DNA from: Pseudescherichia sp031998825
Lineage (GTDB): Bacteria; Pseudomonadota; Gammaproteobacteria; Enterobacterales; Enterobacteriaceae
DNA: 64,000 bases
NCBI RefSeq assembly: GCF_031998825.1
Contig: NZ_DAMACX010000001.1
Location: 151,624 to 215,623, forward strand
Direction of reading: 5' to 3'
Shown: in pieces, positions 16,601 through 24,213 of the stretch
How the letters are laid out: every line of letters starts with the position of its first letter
Position numbering within the stretch: position 1 is the first letter of the stretch
Notes under the pieces: model-generated
Told to the model about the DNA's origin: nothing
Database searches by the model: none
What the model saw: the letters and a program-made list of their open reading frames with translations, nothing else
Translations under genes and position numbers: made by a program

Positions 16601-16906
16601 ATGTTTCAGTTAAAACCGGGCAGCCTGGCAATGATTATTGGCGCACAAACTCCAGCTGGACGCCGCAATATTGGTAAATCCGTGGAGCTGTTTGCGCTAT
16701 GCCAGCCGGGAGAACGTTTCCTGAACCCGGTTAACGGCGTGATGACCGATATGCCGGCGACCGCTCCCCGTGCGCTATGGCTGGTGACAGGGGACGTTGT
16801 GGCCTTTGACGGGCAGCCTGGTTTTGCGTTCGTGCGTGCCGAGCATCTGATGCCGCTTCTGCCTGATTCACTGCCGGAAGAGGTCGATGCCCGCGAGTGG
16901 TGCTAA
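16601..16906 (+). CDS. Hypothetical protein, unrecognised
   Basis: 101 residues from ATG preceded by GAGAGAG; a GTG 15 bases upstream is in frame but has a poorer site. The sequence MFQLKPGSLAMIIGAQ and the mostly beta-type pattern (GDVVAFDGQPGFAFVRAEHL near 70-89) suggest a small beta-barrel. No family was recognised, no membrane segment is visible, and the tail is acidic with a final Trp-Cys. The stop overlaps that of the converging DUF523 gene by 4 bp. Coding bias resembles the neighbouring chromosomal genes, so it is likely real. Confidence 0.72.
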   Translation: MFQLKPGSLAMIIGAQTPAGRRNIGKSVELFALCQPGERFLNPVNGVMTDMPATAPRALWLVTGDVVAFDGQPGFAFVRAEHLMPLLPDSLPEEVDAREWC

Positions 16907-17400
16907 CCTGCATCGCGTGCGTTGATCCAGGCCACCAGCGCGGGCAGCTCCTGCTCTGAAAATACCGTAATGCCATGCCTGGCCAGCAGCGCTGCTGCCA
17001 CGCCCATGCCTGGCTGGCGCTGACCGCGAAAGCTACCGTCGTAGATAGCGCGGCTGCCGCAGGTGGGGCTACCGTCGGTTAACAGCGCGGCGCGGCAGTC
17101 TGCCTCCTGTGCTGTACGCAGTGCCAGCCAGGCGGCCAGCTGATAGTGTTCGGTCACGTCCGTACCGTCACTCTCCCTGATGCGGGCCGCGCCCTGCATC
17201 ACGTCCATCCCGTTACCGCCGCTAATTTCCGCCGGCAGTCGGGGCACCGGCAGTCCGGCAGCAAGCTCAGGACAGTGGATCACTAGCCGTCCCTCCCGTT
17301 GCCAGCGTGCCAGGGTCTCCTCTATCGCCTGCTTTTCACTGCCGTTATAGCGTACCTTAAAGCCCATCAGGCAGGCGCTTACGAGGATCTTCGTTTTCAT
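16903..17400 (-). CDS. DUF523 / TudS-like iron-sulfur protein
   Basis: 165 residues. DUF523 signature cysteines: VSACLMGFKVRYNG at 7-20, IHCPELAAGLPVPR near 41-54 and LTDGSPTCGS near 106-115. In the TudS branch of this family three such cysteines bind a 4Fe-4S cluster that desulfurises thiouracil, so a sulfur-transfer or desulfidase activity is plausible. That link is from family knowledge, not shown here. The GNGMDVMQGAARIRESDGTDVT stretch is the usual central part of DUF523. The ATG is followed closely upstream by the divergent amidotransferase-like gene. Confidence 0.85.
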   Translation of the reverse strand: MKTKILVSACLMGFKVRYNGSEKQAIEETLARWQREGRLVIHCPELAAGLPVPRLPAEISGGNGMDVMQGAARIRESDGTDVTEHYQLAAWLALRTAQEADCRAALLTDGSPTCGSRAIYDGSFRGQRQPGMGVAAALLARHGITVFSEQELPALVAWINARDAG

Positions 17401-17567
17401 GGTTTCAGAGAGGGCGAGGGGAGAATCGTCACAGGGTAATACAGTGGTATGAGAAAAGCTGTAATTCGCCGCCCACCTATTTTAAGGTATTGTGATACCA
17501 GTAAAAGATCGGTAGTCTGAGGTTCCTTATGTTATCCGTAATTTGCTCCTGACATAAGGACTCCTGC

Positions 17568-18275
17568 ATGGAACACACTCCTCCGAAAGAAACGCTGCGC
17601 ATTGCCCTCGTTGGCGACTATAACCCTGACGTTATTGCGCATCAGGCTATCCCTCTGGCTATTGATGACGCCGCCGCCGTGCAGGAACTTACTGCCGACT
17701 ATGACTGGCTGGCAACCGATGAGATCGCCAGCGCAGACGATTTAGTGGGCTATGACGCCATCTGGGTGGTGCCTGCCAGCCCCTACAAAAGTGCGGAAGG
17801 GGCGCTTACGGCCATTCGCTACGCTCGGGAAAACGGCGTGCCGTTTCTCGGCACCTGCGGTGGGTTTCAGCATGCGCTAATCGAATATGCCCGCAACGTA
17901 ATGGGCTGGGACGATGCGGCTCATGCTGAAACCGACAGCGCAGGCCGAATGGTGGTGACGCCGCTAGCCTGCTCGCTGGTGGAGCAAACCGGCACGATCG
18001 AGCTGCGTGCCAATACCCTGATTGCCCGCGCCTACGGCAAAGATGCCATTGATGAGGGCTATCATTGCAGCTATGGCATTTCGCCGGCGTTTGCCGCCGA
18101 GCTGGATAAGACCGATCTTCGGGTCACCGGCTGGGATGAAGAGGGCGAAGTACGTGCCGTTGAGCTGATCACGCACCCGTTCTTTGTTGCAACCCTGTTC
18201 CAGCACGAGCGCGCGGCGCTGAGCGGACGCCCGGCTCCGCTGGTTCATGCTCTGCTGCGCGTCGCCAGTAACTAA
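17568..18275 (+). CDS. CTP-synthase C-terminal-like (class I amidotransferase-like) protein
   Basis: 235 residues. The flavodoxin-like amidotransferase fold resembles the glutaminase half of CTP synthase, with RIALVGDYN at the start, IWVVPASPYKS near 65-75 and the nucleophile elbow FLGTCGGFQHALIEY near 94-108. At the end, where CTP synthase has FHPEF, this protein reads FQHERA, so the usual catalytic His is Gln. Related proteins are annotated as CTP synthase C-terminal region-related (seleno)proteins, in which the nucleophile may be Cys or Sec. Glutaminase activity is therefore doubtful; a redox or binding role is possible. No synthase domain is attached. Confidence 0.85.
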   Translation: MEHTPPKETLRIALVGDYNPDVIAHQAIPLAIDDAAAVQELTADYDWLATDEIASADDLVGYDAIWVVPASPYKSAEGALTAIRYARENGVPFLGTCGGFQHALIEYARNVMGWDDAAHAETDSAGRMVVTPLACSLVEQTGTIELRANTLIARAYGKDAIDEGYHCSYGISPAFAAELDKTDLRVTGWDEEGEVRAVELITHPFFVATLFQHERAALSGRPAPLVHALLRVASN

Positions 18276-18283
18276 CTGTGGGT

Positions 18284-19471
18284 TTACCGGGCGTCGATCT
18301 CGCGGTCGCGTCCGGCAAAGACGCCAAACGCGGCCATCACCACCGCGAGCAGGGCGCAGGCGATAAGCGGAATATGCCAGTCACCGCTGGCGTCGTGGAT
18401 CTTACCCATCAGCGGGGGGCCAAACGCCGCCAGCAGATAACCCACCGACTGGGCCATGCCGGAGAGGGCCGCAGCCTGATGCGCCGAGCTGGCACGCAGG
18501 CCAATAAAGGTCAGACCGAGGATCATTGTTGCCCCCGAGCCGAAGCCAAAAATGACCGTCCACAACACCGCATGGGTGGGAACCAGCCACAGTCCGGCGG
18601 CGCTAACGGCGCACATCAGCGCCACCAGAGCGGCGATGCTGCGCTGATCGCGCAGGCGGTGCAGGATCAGCGGGATGGCAATGCCCGGCGCGGCGGTTGC
18701 CAGCTGGAGCAGGCCATGCAGGGAACCCGCCTGGGTTTCGCTGTAGCCCAGGCTTAGCAGGATCGCCGGCAGCCAGCCGATAATCACATAGTAAATCAGC
18801 GAGTTGATGCCTAAGAAAAGCGTAACCTGCCAGGCCAGGGCCGATCGCCAGATCCCTCGGTTTTGCAGGCTGCCTGCCTGGGTCAGGCTACTCGTTGCCC
18901 GACGACCGGTCTGGGGCAGCCACAGCAGCAGGGCGAGAAGCGGGAAAGCCATTAGCATCAGCAGCGCCCCCCGCCAGCCAAACCCGTGCAGCGCCAGAGG
19001 AACAACCAGCGCCGACCCCAGCGCCGCAGCAGCCCCCATGGTCAGCGAATAGGCCCCGGTTAGCTTTGCAACCTGGCCGGGAAAGTCGCGTTTAATCAGG
19101 CCGGGCAGCAGCACGTTACCCAGCGCAATCCCGCAGCCAATAGCCGCCGTACCGATAAACAGCAGCGCTGAGGACGGCAGCGAGCGCAGGGCGATGCCCG
19201 CGCAGATGAGGATCAGCGCCGTGGCGAGGCTGCGCTCCATGCCAAAGCGGCGAGCAGCACCGGCCGCCAGCGGGGAGATAAGAGCAAAGGCCAGCAGCGG
19301 CAGGGTCGTCAGCAGTCCGGTTTGCGCCGTGGTTAGGCCGTAGTCGGCGCGGATGGCATCCAGCAGCGGGGCGGCACCGGTAAAGGTGACCCGCAGAGTC
19401 GTGGCAATCATTAAGATCCCGGCAATCAGCAGCAGCCCCTGCTTGCGACCGGAGGAGGTCTGGCTAGTCAT
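18284..19471 (-). CDS. nimT: MFS transporter NimT (CynX/NimT family, YeaN)
   Basis: 395 residues with twelve predicted transmembrane helices and few soluble loops. Long stretches match E. coli NimT, for example LLIAGILMIATTLRVTFTGA near 14-33 and GSGATMILGLTFIGLRASSA near 308-327. E. coli NimT exports 2-nitroimidazole and is repressed by the adjacent AraC-type regulator NimR. No nimR is present next to the gene here; the flanks are an ABC importer and the amidotransferase-like gene. It ends 8 bp from the stop of the converging neighbour. Confidence 0.88.
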   Translation of the reverse strand: MTSQTSSGRKQGLLLIAGILMIATTLRVTFTGAAPLLDAIRADYGLTTAQTGLLTTLPLLAFALISPLAAGAARRFGMERSLATALILICAGIALRSLPSSALLFIGTAAIGCGIALGNVLLPGLIKRDFPGQVAKLTGAYSLTMGAAAALGSALVVPLALHGFGWRGALLMLMAFPLLALLLWLPQTGRRATSSLTQAGSLQNRGIWRSALAWQVTLFLGINSLIYYVIIGWLPAILLSLGYSETQAGSLHGLLQLATAAPGIAIPLILHRLRDQRSIAALVALMCAVSAAGLWLVPTHAVLWTVIFGFGSGATMILGLTFIGLRASSAHQAAALSGMAQSVGYLLAAFGPPLMGKIHDASGDWHIPLIACALLAVVMAAFGVFAGRDREIDAR

Positions 19472-19663
19472 TGTTTTCTCAGGTTGAATACGTTGCCGAT
19501 AGGATAACGCTTTTTCGCTGCGATGAAAGTAACGGAAAGCGCCTGCCTCTATAGCCTTATTCTGTTTATGGATATGTAATGCACTTTTTGATATTTGTCT
19601 GACGCCAAAGCTTATGTGAACGTAGCGCTTAATACTTATAACAAGGGATAACAGGGATTAAGC

Positions 19664-20488
19664 ATGGCAATTATTACACAGACTAAAAAAGCCTGGACGC
19701 TCTCGGCGCTGGCACTCCTCTCAACGCTCTCTTTTGCCGCTCACGCTGACAAGCTGGCCGATATTAAATCGGCTGGCGTGGTGAAAGTCGCCACCTTTGA
19801 TGCAAACCCGCCGTTTGGCTCGGTCGATGCTAAAACCCATGACATTGTGGGCTATGACGTAGATTTTGCTAAAGCGCTGGCCAAAAGCCTCGGGGTAAAG
19901 CTGGAGCTGGTTGCCACTAACCCGGCAAATCGTATTCCGCTGTTGCAGTCCGGCAAGGTGGATCTGATCGTGGCTGACATCACCATTACGCCAGAGCGTG
20001 CGCAGGTTATCGACTTCTCTACGCCGTATTTTGTTACGGGCCAACAGTTCCTGGTGGCGGCAGACGGCGCGGATAAGCTGGACGCCTACAGTAAGTCGCG
20101 TATCGGCGCGGTGAAAGGCACTACCGGCGAGCAGGCGCTGCATCAGCGCTTCCCGCAGGCACGCGTGCTGGCCTATGACGATATCCCGCTGGCCCTGACC
20201 GCGCTGCGTAACGGCAACGTGCAGGCGATCACTCAGGACAGCACCATTCTGGCGGGCCTGCTGGCGGAAGCGCCGGATAAAGCAAAATTCAAAATCCTGC
20301 CGGATCTGCTCTCTAAAGAGGAGATTGGCGTGGGCGTGACCAAAGGCGAAACGGCGCTGCTGAATACGGTAAACAGCGAGCTGGTCAAGCTTGAGCAGAG
20401 TGGCGAAGCGGCCAAAATCTACGATACCTGGTTTGGTCCGCAGACCAAAACGCCCCAGCCGCGCAGCTTTAAAATAGAAGCGAAGTAA
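19664..20488 (+). CDS. Periplasmic substrate-binding protein of a polar amino-acid ABC importer
   Basis: 274 residues. An N-terminal signal peptide (KKAWTLSALALLSTLSFAAHA, cleavage after about residue 28) is followed by a family 3 solute-binding domain: GVVKVATFDANPPFG near 37-51, IVGYDVDFAKALAKSLG near 61-77, LIVADITITPERAQVIDFSTPY near 102-123, and GTTGEQAL near 150. These positions contact the amino-acid ligand in relatives such as GltI, FliY and HisJ. It is the first gene of a four-gene importer operon reading rightwards. The substrate (glutamate/aspartate, cystine or other) cannot be decided. Confidence 0.9.
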   Translation: MAIITQTKKAWTLSALALLSTLSFAAHADKLADIKSAGVVKVATFDANPPFGSVDAKTHDIVGYDVDFAKALAKSLGVKLELVATNPANRIPLLQSGKVDLIVADITITPERAQVIDFSTPYFVTGQQFLVAADGADKLDAYSKSRIGAVKGTTGEQALHQRFPQARVLAYDDIPLALTALRNGNVQAITQDSTILAGLLAEAPDKAKFKILPDLLSKEEIGVGVTKGETALLNTVNSELVKLEQSGEAAKIYDTWFGPQTKTPQPRSFKIEAK

Positions 20489-20489
20489 T

Positions 20490-21311
20490 ATGTTTGCAGG
20501 TCTCTTCTCCGCCTCTGTGGCCAGTGCCACGGAGGCGTTTCCCGTGCAGGAAGGCACGGTCGAGTTCCGTCAGGTCAGCAAACGCTATGGCGATCATCAG
20601 GTTCTAAAGCAGATCGACCTTCAGGTTTGCGCTGGAGAGGTACTTGCCGTTTGCGGGCCTTCCGGCTCGGGTAAATCGACCCTGATCCGCCTGATCAACC
20701 AGCTTGAGACGGTGAGCGGGGGCGAAATCTACGTTGATGGGAAACCCACCAGCACCCTGAAAGGTAGGGCGCTGCGCGAGCTGCGTCGCCATGTAGGCTT
20801 CGTTTTCCAGCAGTTCAACCTCTACGCCCACCTTAACGCGCTGGATAACATCACCCTGGCGCTAACCAAAGTGCACGGCCAGCCGCAGCGTGAAGCAGAG
20901 GAGAAAGCGCTGGCTCTGCTGGAGCGGGTTGGATTGCGCGATAAGGCACACCACCTCCCATCTCAGCTCTCCGGCGGCCAGCAGCAGCGGGTGGCTATCG
21001 CCCGCACGCTGGCCGCCAGGCCGCACATCATCCTGTTTGACGAGCCGACATCGGCGCTCGATCCCGAGACGATCGGTGAAGTATTACAGGTCATGCGCAG
21101 CCTGGCGCACAGCGGCATGACGCTTATTGTGGTGACGCACGAGATGCAGTTTGCCCGCGAGATTGCCGATCGGGTGATCTTTATCGACGGCGGCGAGATC
21201 CTTGAGCAGGCCGCTCCGGAGCAGTTCTTTACCGCCCCGCAGCATCCCCGGGCGCAGCGCTTCCTGCAGAAGGTTCTCAACCCGCTGCACGCAGAAAACA
21301 GGGAGCTGTAA
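20490..21311 (+). CDS. ATP-binding subunit of a polar amino-acid ABC importer
   Basis: 273 residues. Walker A GPSGSGKST at 56-64, Q-loop VFQQFNLYAHLNALDN near 107, signature LSGGQQQR near 160, Walker B IILFDEPTSALDPET near 178-192 and switch His in VTHEMQF. The ATG is 1 base after the upstream stop. The first about 20 residues (MFAGLFSASVASATEAFP) precede the normal domain start and look unlike other subunits of this family, so translation might begin further in, although no better start is obvious. It energises import by dimerising beneath the two permeases that follow. Confidence 0.9.
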   Translation: MFAGLFSASVASATEAFPVQEGTVEFRQVSKRYGDHQVLKQIDLQVCAGEVLAVCGPSGSGKSTLIRLINQLETVSGGEIYVDGKPTSTLKGRALRELRRHVGFVFQQFNLYAHLNALDNITLALTKVHGQPQREAEEKALALLERVGLRDKAHHLPSQLSGGQQQRVAIARTLAARPHIILFDEPTSALDPETIGEVLQVMRSLAHSGMTLIVVTHEMQFAREIADRVIFIDGGEILEQAAPEQFFTAPQHPRAQRFLQKVLNPLHAENREL

Positions 21312-22084
21312 TGCACATCCATCTCGACTGGGCCGGGGTGCTTACCGGCCAGCCTGCGCAGTGGATCCTCTCTGGCTTTCTCACCACAATCTGGGTAACC
21401 GTTGTCGGCATCGTGCTGGCCACGGTGCTGACCGCCCTGCTGCTAGCCCTCAGGCTGGCAGGAGGCACGCTGGGGCGCGGAGCGGTGGCGGTATGGGTGT
21501 CGCTGTTTCGCAATACGCCGCTGCTGGTTCAGCTCCTGTTCTGGTACTTTGCTGCCTGGAACCTGCTGCCGCTGGGCTTTCGTCAGTATGTTAATGACGA
21601 TCACGCCTTCAGCATTTTACCGGGGGATGTCTGGTGGTTTACGCCAGAGTTTCTCAGCTCTGCCTGGGCGCTGGGACTCTTTACCGCCGCCTTTCTGGTG
21701 GAGGAGATCCAAGCCGGGCTGCATGCCGTGGCGAAGGGGCAGATTGAGGCAGCTAAATCGCAGGGGTTTAGCGAGCTGGCACTGTTTCGCTGGGTGCTGC
21801 TGCCCCAGGGATTACGCAACGCCTGGCAGCCGGTGGTGGGGCAGTATCTGAACCTGATGAAGCTCTCCTCGCTGGCAACCGGGATTGGTTTTGCCGAGTT
21901 GACCTATCAGACCCGGCAGATTGAGAGCTACAACGCCCATGCCCTGGAGGCGTTTGCCGTCGGCAGCGTGCTCTATCTGCTGCTGGGGCTGGTGATGAGC
22001 CTGCTGTTCAACGCTCCCATGTGGTGGCGTGCGGCGCGACAGGAGAGGGCGCTGGCGCGCAGGGAGATGCAGGATGATCGCTAA
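21311..22084 (+). CDS. Permease subunit 1 of the amino-acid ABC importer
   Basis: 257 residues. Hydrophobic helices start near residue 18 (ILSGFLTTIWVTVVGIVLAT), the HisM/GlnP-type pattern. The family's N-terminal motif is RNTPLLVQLLFWYF near 66-79. The EAA loop reads EAAKSQGFSELALFRWVLLPQGLRNAWQP near 143-171 and contacts the ATPase. The ATG overlaps the previous stop (TAATG), so the genes are translationally coupled. It forms the inner-membrane pore with the next gene. Confidence 0.9.
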   Translation: MHIHLDWAGVLTGQPAQWILSGFLTTIWVTVVGIVLATVLTALLLALRLAGGTLGRGAVAVWVSLFRNTPLLVQLLFWYFAAWNLLPLGFRQYVNDDHAFSILPGDVWWFTPEFLSSAWALGLFTAAFLVEEIQAGLHAVAKGQIEAAKSQGFSELALFRWVLLPQGLRNAWQPVVGQYLNLMKLSSLATGIGFAELTYQTRQIESYNAHALEAFAVGSVLYLLLGLVMSLLFNAPMWWRAARQERALARREMQDDR

Positions 22085-22766
22085 TATCACGGTAATTACC
22101 GATAACCTGGACTATCTGCTGCTTGGCCGTACTGCTCAGGGCGAGCCAGGCGGGGTACTGCTGTCAGTGCTGATGACCCTCGGCGCGGCGCTGCTGGCCT
22201 TTCCCGGCGGTATCACGCTGGCCTGTTTTGCATGGTGTTTTAAGGGCTGGCCGCGGCGGGTACTGTTCGCCTGGGCGGAGATCATTCGCGGCATTCCGCT
22301 GATCTTCGTTATCTTCTGGCTCTGGTTTTTACTGCCGATGCTGACCGGGGCCGATCTGCCTGGAGCGGTGACCGTGACCCTGGCGCTGGCGTGGTTCACC
22401 TCCGCCTCGGTGATGTACTCCACGCTCGCCGCCATCGGCTCTCTGCCAAAGGGACAGCATGAGGCGGCGCTGGCGGGAGGCTTCAGTAGCCTTCAACTGC
22501 TGCGTTGGGTGCTGCTCCCGCAGGCACTGCGCAACGCGCTCCCTTCGTACATGGGGCTGCTGATTGCCCTGCTAAAGGACACATCGCTGGCGTTTATCGT
22601 CAATGTCCCGGAGCTGACCACCGTTGCAGGGCAGGTTAACAACCGCGTGCAGATCTACCCGGCAGCGCTGTTTATCTTTACCGGGGTGGTCTACTACCTG
22701 CTCTGTACCCTACTGGAGCACTCGGTTAAGCGTTGGCAGCGCCGTAGCTTACTGGCGGCCAAGTAG
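22074..22766 (+). CDS. Permease subunit 2 of the amino-acid ABC importer
   Basis: 230 residues from MIANITVITDNLDYLL. This start overlaps the end of permease 1 by 11 bases and follows GGAGATGCAGG. A longer in-frame start upstream lies inside permease 1 and gives an Arg-rich extension unlike the family. Features: GIPLIFVIFWLWFLLP near 73-88 and the EAA loop EAALAGGFSSLQLLRWVLLPQALRNALPS near 131-159. The 3' end overlaps the 3' end of the converging yeaL gene by 18 bp. Confidence 0.9.
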   Translation: MIANITVITDNLDYLLLGRTAQGEPGGVLLSVLMTLGAALLAFPGGITLACFAWCFKGWPRRVLFAWAEIIRGIPLIFVIFWLWFLLPMLTGADLPGAVTVTLALAWFTSASVMYSTLAAIGSLPKGQHEAALAGGFSSLQLLRWVLLPQALRNALPSYMGLLIALLKDTSLAFIVNVPELTTVAGQVNNRVQIYPAALFIFTGVVYYLLCTLLEHSVKRWQRRSLLAAK

Positions 22767-23195
22767 CAGCGATACCAGGCCCGCCGCAATCAGTGGCCCG
22801 ACCGGGACGCCCCGGAACAGGGCCACGCCCAACACTGTACCCACCAGCAGCCCTGCCACCAGCGAGGGCTGCGCGCTCATCAGCGCCACGCCGCGTCCGC
22901 CAAGCCATGAGACAAAGATCCCTACCGCAATGGCGATCAGCGATTTCCAGTTAACAAAGGAGTGCAGCAGCGTCGAGGGCGGCAGCGTACCGCTGGCGAT
23001 AGGGGCCATCACGCCAATGGTCAGAATGATAATCCCGATGGTCAGGCCCTGTTTTTCAATCCATGGAAAATAGACGTTCAGCGGGGTCATGCGGATCATA
23101 ATCAGTACCATGATCGACACGGCAACGGTGGTATTGTGGCTAATAAAGCCGAGGGCAGTCAGGCCAAGCAGAATAAACAGAGTGGTATCGAACAT
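22749..23195 (-). CDS. yeaL: DUF441 (UPF0756) membrane protein YeaL
   Basis: 148 residues, same length as E. coli YeaL and highly similar across the whole protein. Four predicted transmembrane helices are visible, with FISHNTTVAVSIMVLIMIRM near 17-36, GIIILTIGVMAPIASGTLPP near 54-73 and GTVLGVALFRGVPVGPLIAAG near 119-139. Function unknown; it is an inner-membrane protein. It lies next to yoaI as in E. coli, which supports the synteny call. Confidence 0.92.
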   Translation of the reverse strand: MFDTTLFILLGLTALGFISHNTTVAVSIMVLIMIRMTPLNVYFPWIEKQGLTIGIIILTIGVMAPIASGTLPPSTLLHSFVNWKSLIAIAVGIFVSWLGGRGVALMSAQPSLVAGLLVGTVLGVALFRGVPVGPLIAAGLVSLLLGRQ

Positions 23196-23377
23196 AAAAG
23201 AGGATTCCAGGCAGAAATATAAGCCCGCTTACTTTACCCTATCTGCATGTGGCAGCAGAATTTTTTCAACCCGAGCCGAAAGTTCCTAAAAGTTTCACTT
23301 AAAATCAGTTTGGCTGTCATTGAATGTTCATGTCGCTCTATTATGAATGCTGTATCGCGCAGAAAAGAGACGACAAA

Positions 23378-23482
23378 ATGAACGATCCGATGCTGACCGA
23401 GACGCTGATTATTGCCTCTTCCTTTTTAGCCATTGCCGCCGTGCTGGTGGCGTCGGTGTTTATCCTTGAGCGTATGGGGTGA
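23378..23482 (+). CDS. yoaI: Small membrane protein YoaI
   Basis: 34 residues: MNDPMLTETLIIASSFLAI then AAVLVASVFILERMG. One transmembrane helix occupies about residues 9-29. E. coli YoaI is also 34 residues, starts with M-N-D and ends in E-R-x-G, and lies next to yeaL as here. Its function is unknown; in E. coli it is a PhoB-regulated small protein. The upstream sequence AAAAGAGACGACAAA is a modest ribosome binding site. Its last 57 bases are read in antisense by the immunity-like gene of the adjacent type VI islet. Confidence 0.85.
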   Translation: MNDPMLTETLIIASSFLAIAAVLVASVFILERMG

Positions 23483-23737
23483 GGTGAGGCGACAAGCGTT
23501 GCGTCTTAAACACTTGAGAGACAGCCACGTTAGCGCCAGCGAACCCGCGCCTGAGACGACAATGCCAAGCGCTGCTGCCAGGTCATAAATGTTCTCTTCG
23601 CCATAAATGCTTAGCGTCCCGGCAAGCCAGTAGACGTTTTCAATCGGGAAGAGTTGCGCCCAAAGCGTAGCGCAGGTGAAAAACCAAATCATAAAAAATA
23701 GGGCTATCTTCGATATTCTAAGAAGAATGATGATCAT
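23426..23737 (-). CDS. Membrane protein, likely immunity to the adjacent Tlde1-like effector
   Basis: 103 residues; no confident family. The N-terminal helix IIILLRISKIALFFMIWFFTCATLW (about 2-26) looks like a signal anchor. A short periplasmic loop (FPIENVYWLAGTLSIYGEENIYD) is followed by a second helix (about 53-75). Its start overlaps the effector stop by 4 bp (ATGA), the usual arrangement for an immunity gene. The last about 19 residues (rich in His, Lys, Arg) are encoded opposite yoaI, suggesting that the original stop was lost at the insertion junction. Immunity role is inferred from position and topology. Confidence 0.7.
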   Translation of the reverse strand: MIIILLRISKIALFFMIWFFTCATLWAQLFPIENVYWLAGTLSIYGEENIYDLAAALGIVVSGAGSLALTWLSLKCLRRNACRLTSPHTLKDKHRRHQHGGNG

Positions 23738-24213
23738 GATACAGTGATTGTCCCATAGGCTTTGAAGCTACAACATGGAACTTGAGTCATTGTAGTTTTA
23801 AGCAGTGCTTTTCTGAGGTAATCAAAATCACTAGCCTGTGTTAGCGTGATGCAACCCTCACTTAATCCCCGAGGTCCGATTGGATGCAGCCGAAACCCTC
23901 CACGTTTTATCGTTTCGATAAAAACAGAGTCATCAATTTGCCAGTCATCACCATACAAAGCGAACCACTCTGATCTGTCTGTGCCATAAAAGTTTTTCAA
24001 ATAAAAATCATAAATACTACCTAATCGGCCACCGCTATGACGTCCAACAATAAAATATCTTCCAGGAGGTATTGGTCCGATGTTAACTACACTACTCAAA
24101 TTTGAATTATTGCGCCCACCTTTTTGCCCTGAGAATGCCGGAAAATTACCGACTCCGGGAACGCTCAATATTGATGTTGGTAAACCGTTGAGTGAAAATC
24201 GGGCAACAATCAT
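23734..24213 (-). CDS. Tlde1-like type VI L,D-transpeptidase effector (DUF2778)
   Basis: 159 residues from MIVARFSLNGLPTS. This start overlaps the hcp stop by 4 bp (ATGA), and a slightly longer start lies inside hcp. The transpeptidase-like active site is FRLHPIGPRGLSEGC, with His near 110 and Cys near 121; GPIPPGRYFIVGRHSGGR near 46-63 is the typical DUF2778 lead-in. Salmonella Tlde1 is a type VI effector that cuts and exchanges D-amino acids in tetrapeptide stems in the periplasm of target cells. Here it is coupled to an upstream Hcp and a downstream immunity candidate, implying delivery inside or on the Hcp tube. Confidence 0.87.
   Translation of the reverse strand: MIVARFSLNGLPTSILSVPGVGNFPAFSGQKGGRNNSNLSSVVNIGPIPPGRYFIVGRHSGGRLGSIYDFYLKNFYGTDRSEWFALYGDDWQIDDSVFIETIKRGGFRLHPIGPRGLSEGCITLTQASDFDYLRKALLKTTMTQVPCCSFKAYGTITVS

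Noticed and set aside
19721..20557. 278-codon open frame opposite the ABC binding protein
   Set aside because: Antisense of a conserved periplasmic binding protein; Arg/Gln/His-rich translation typical of shadow frames.
22029..22073. Longer N-terminus for the second ABC permease
   Set aside because: The extension is Arg-rich, lies inside the first permease and lacks a ribosome binding site; the ATG at 22074 fits the family.
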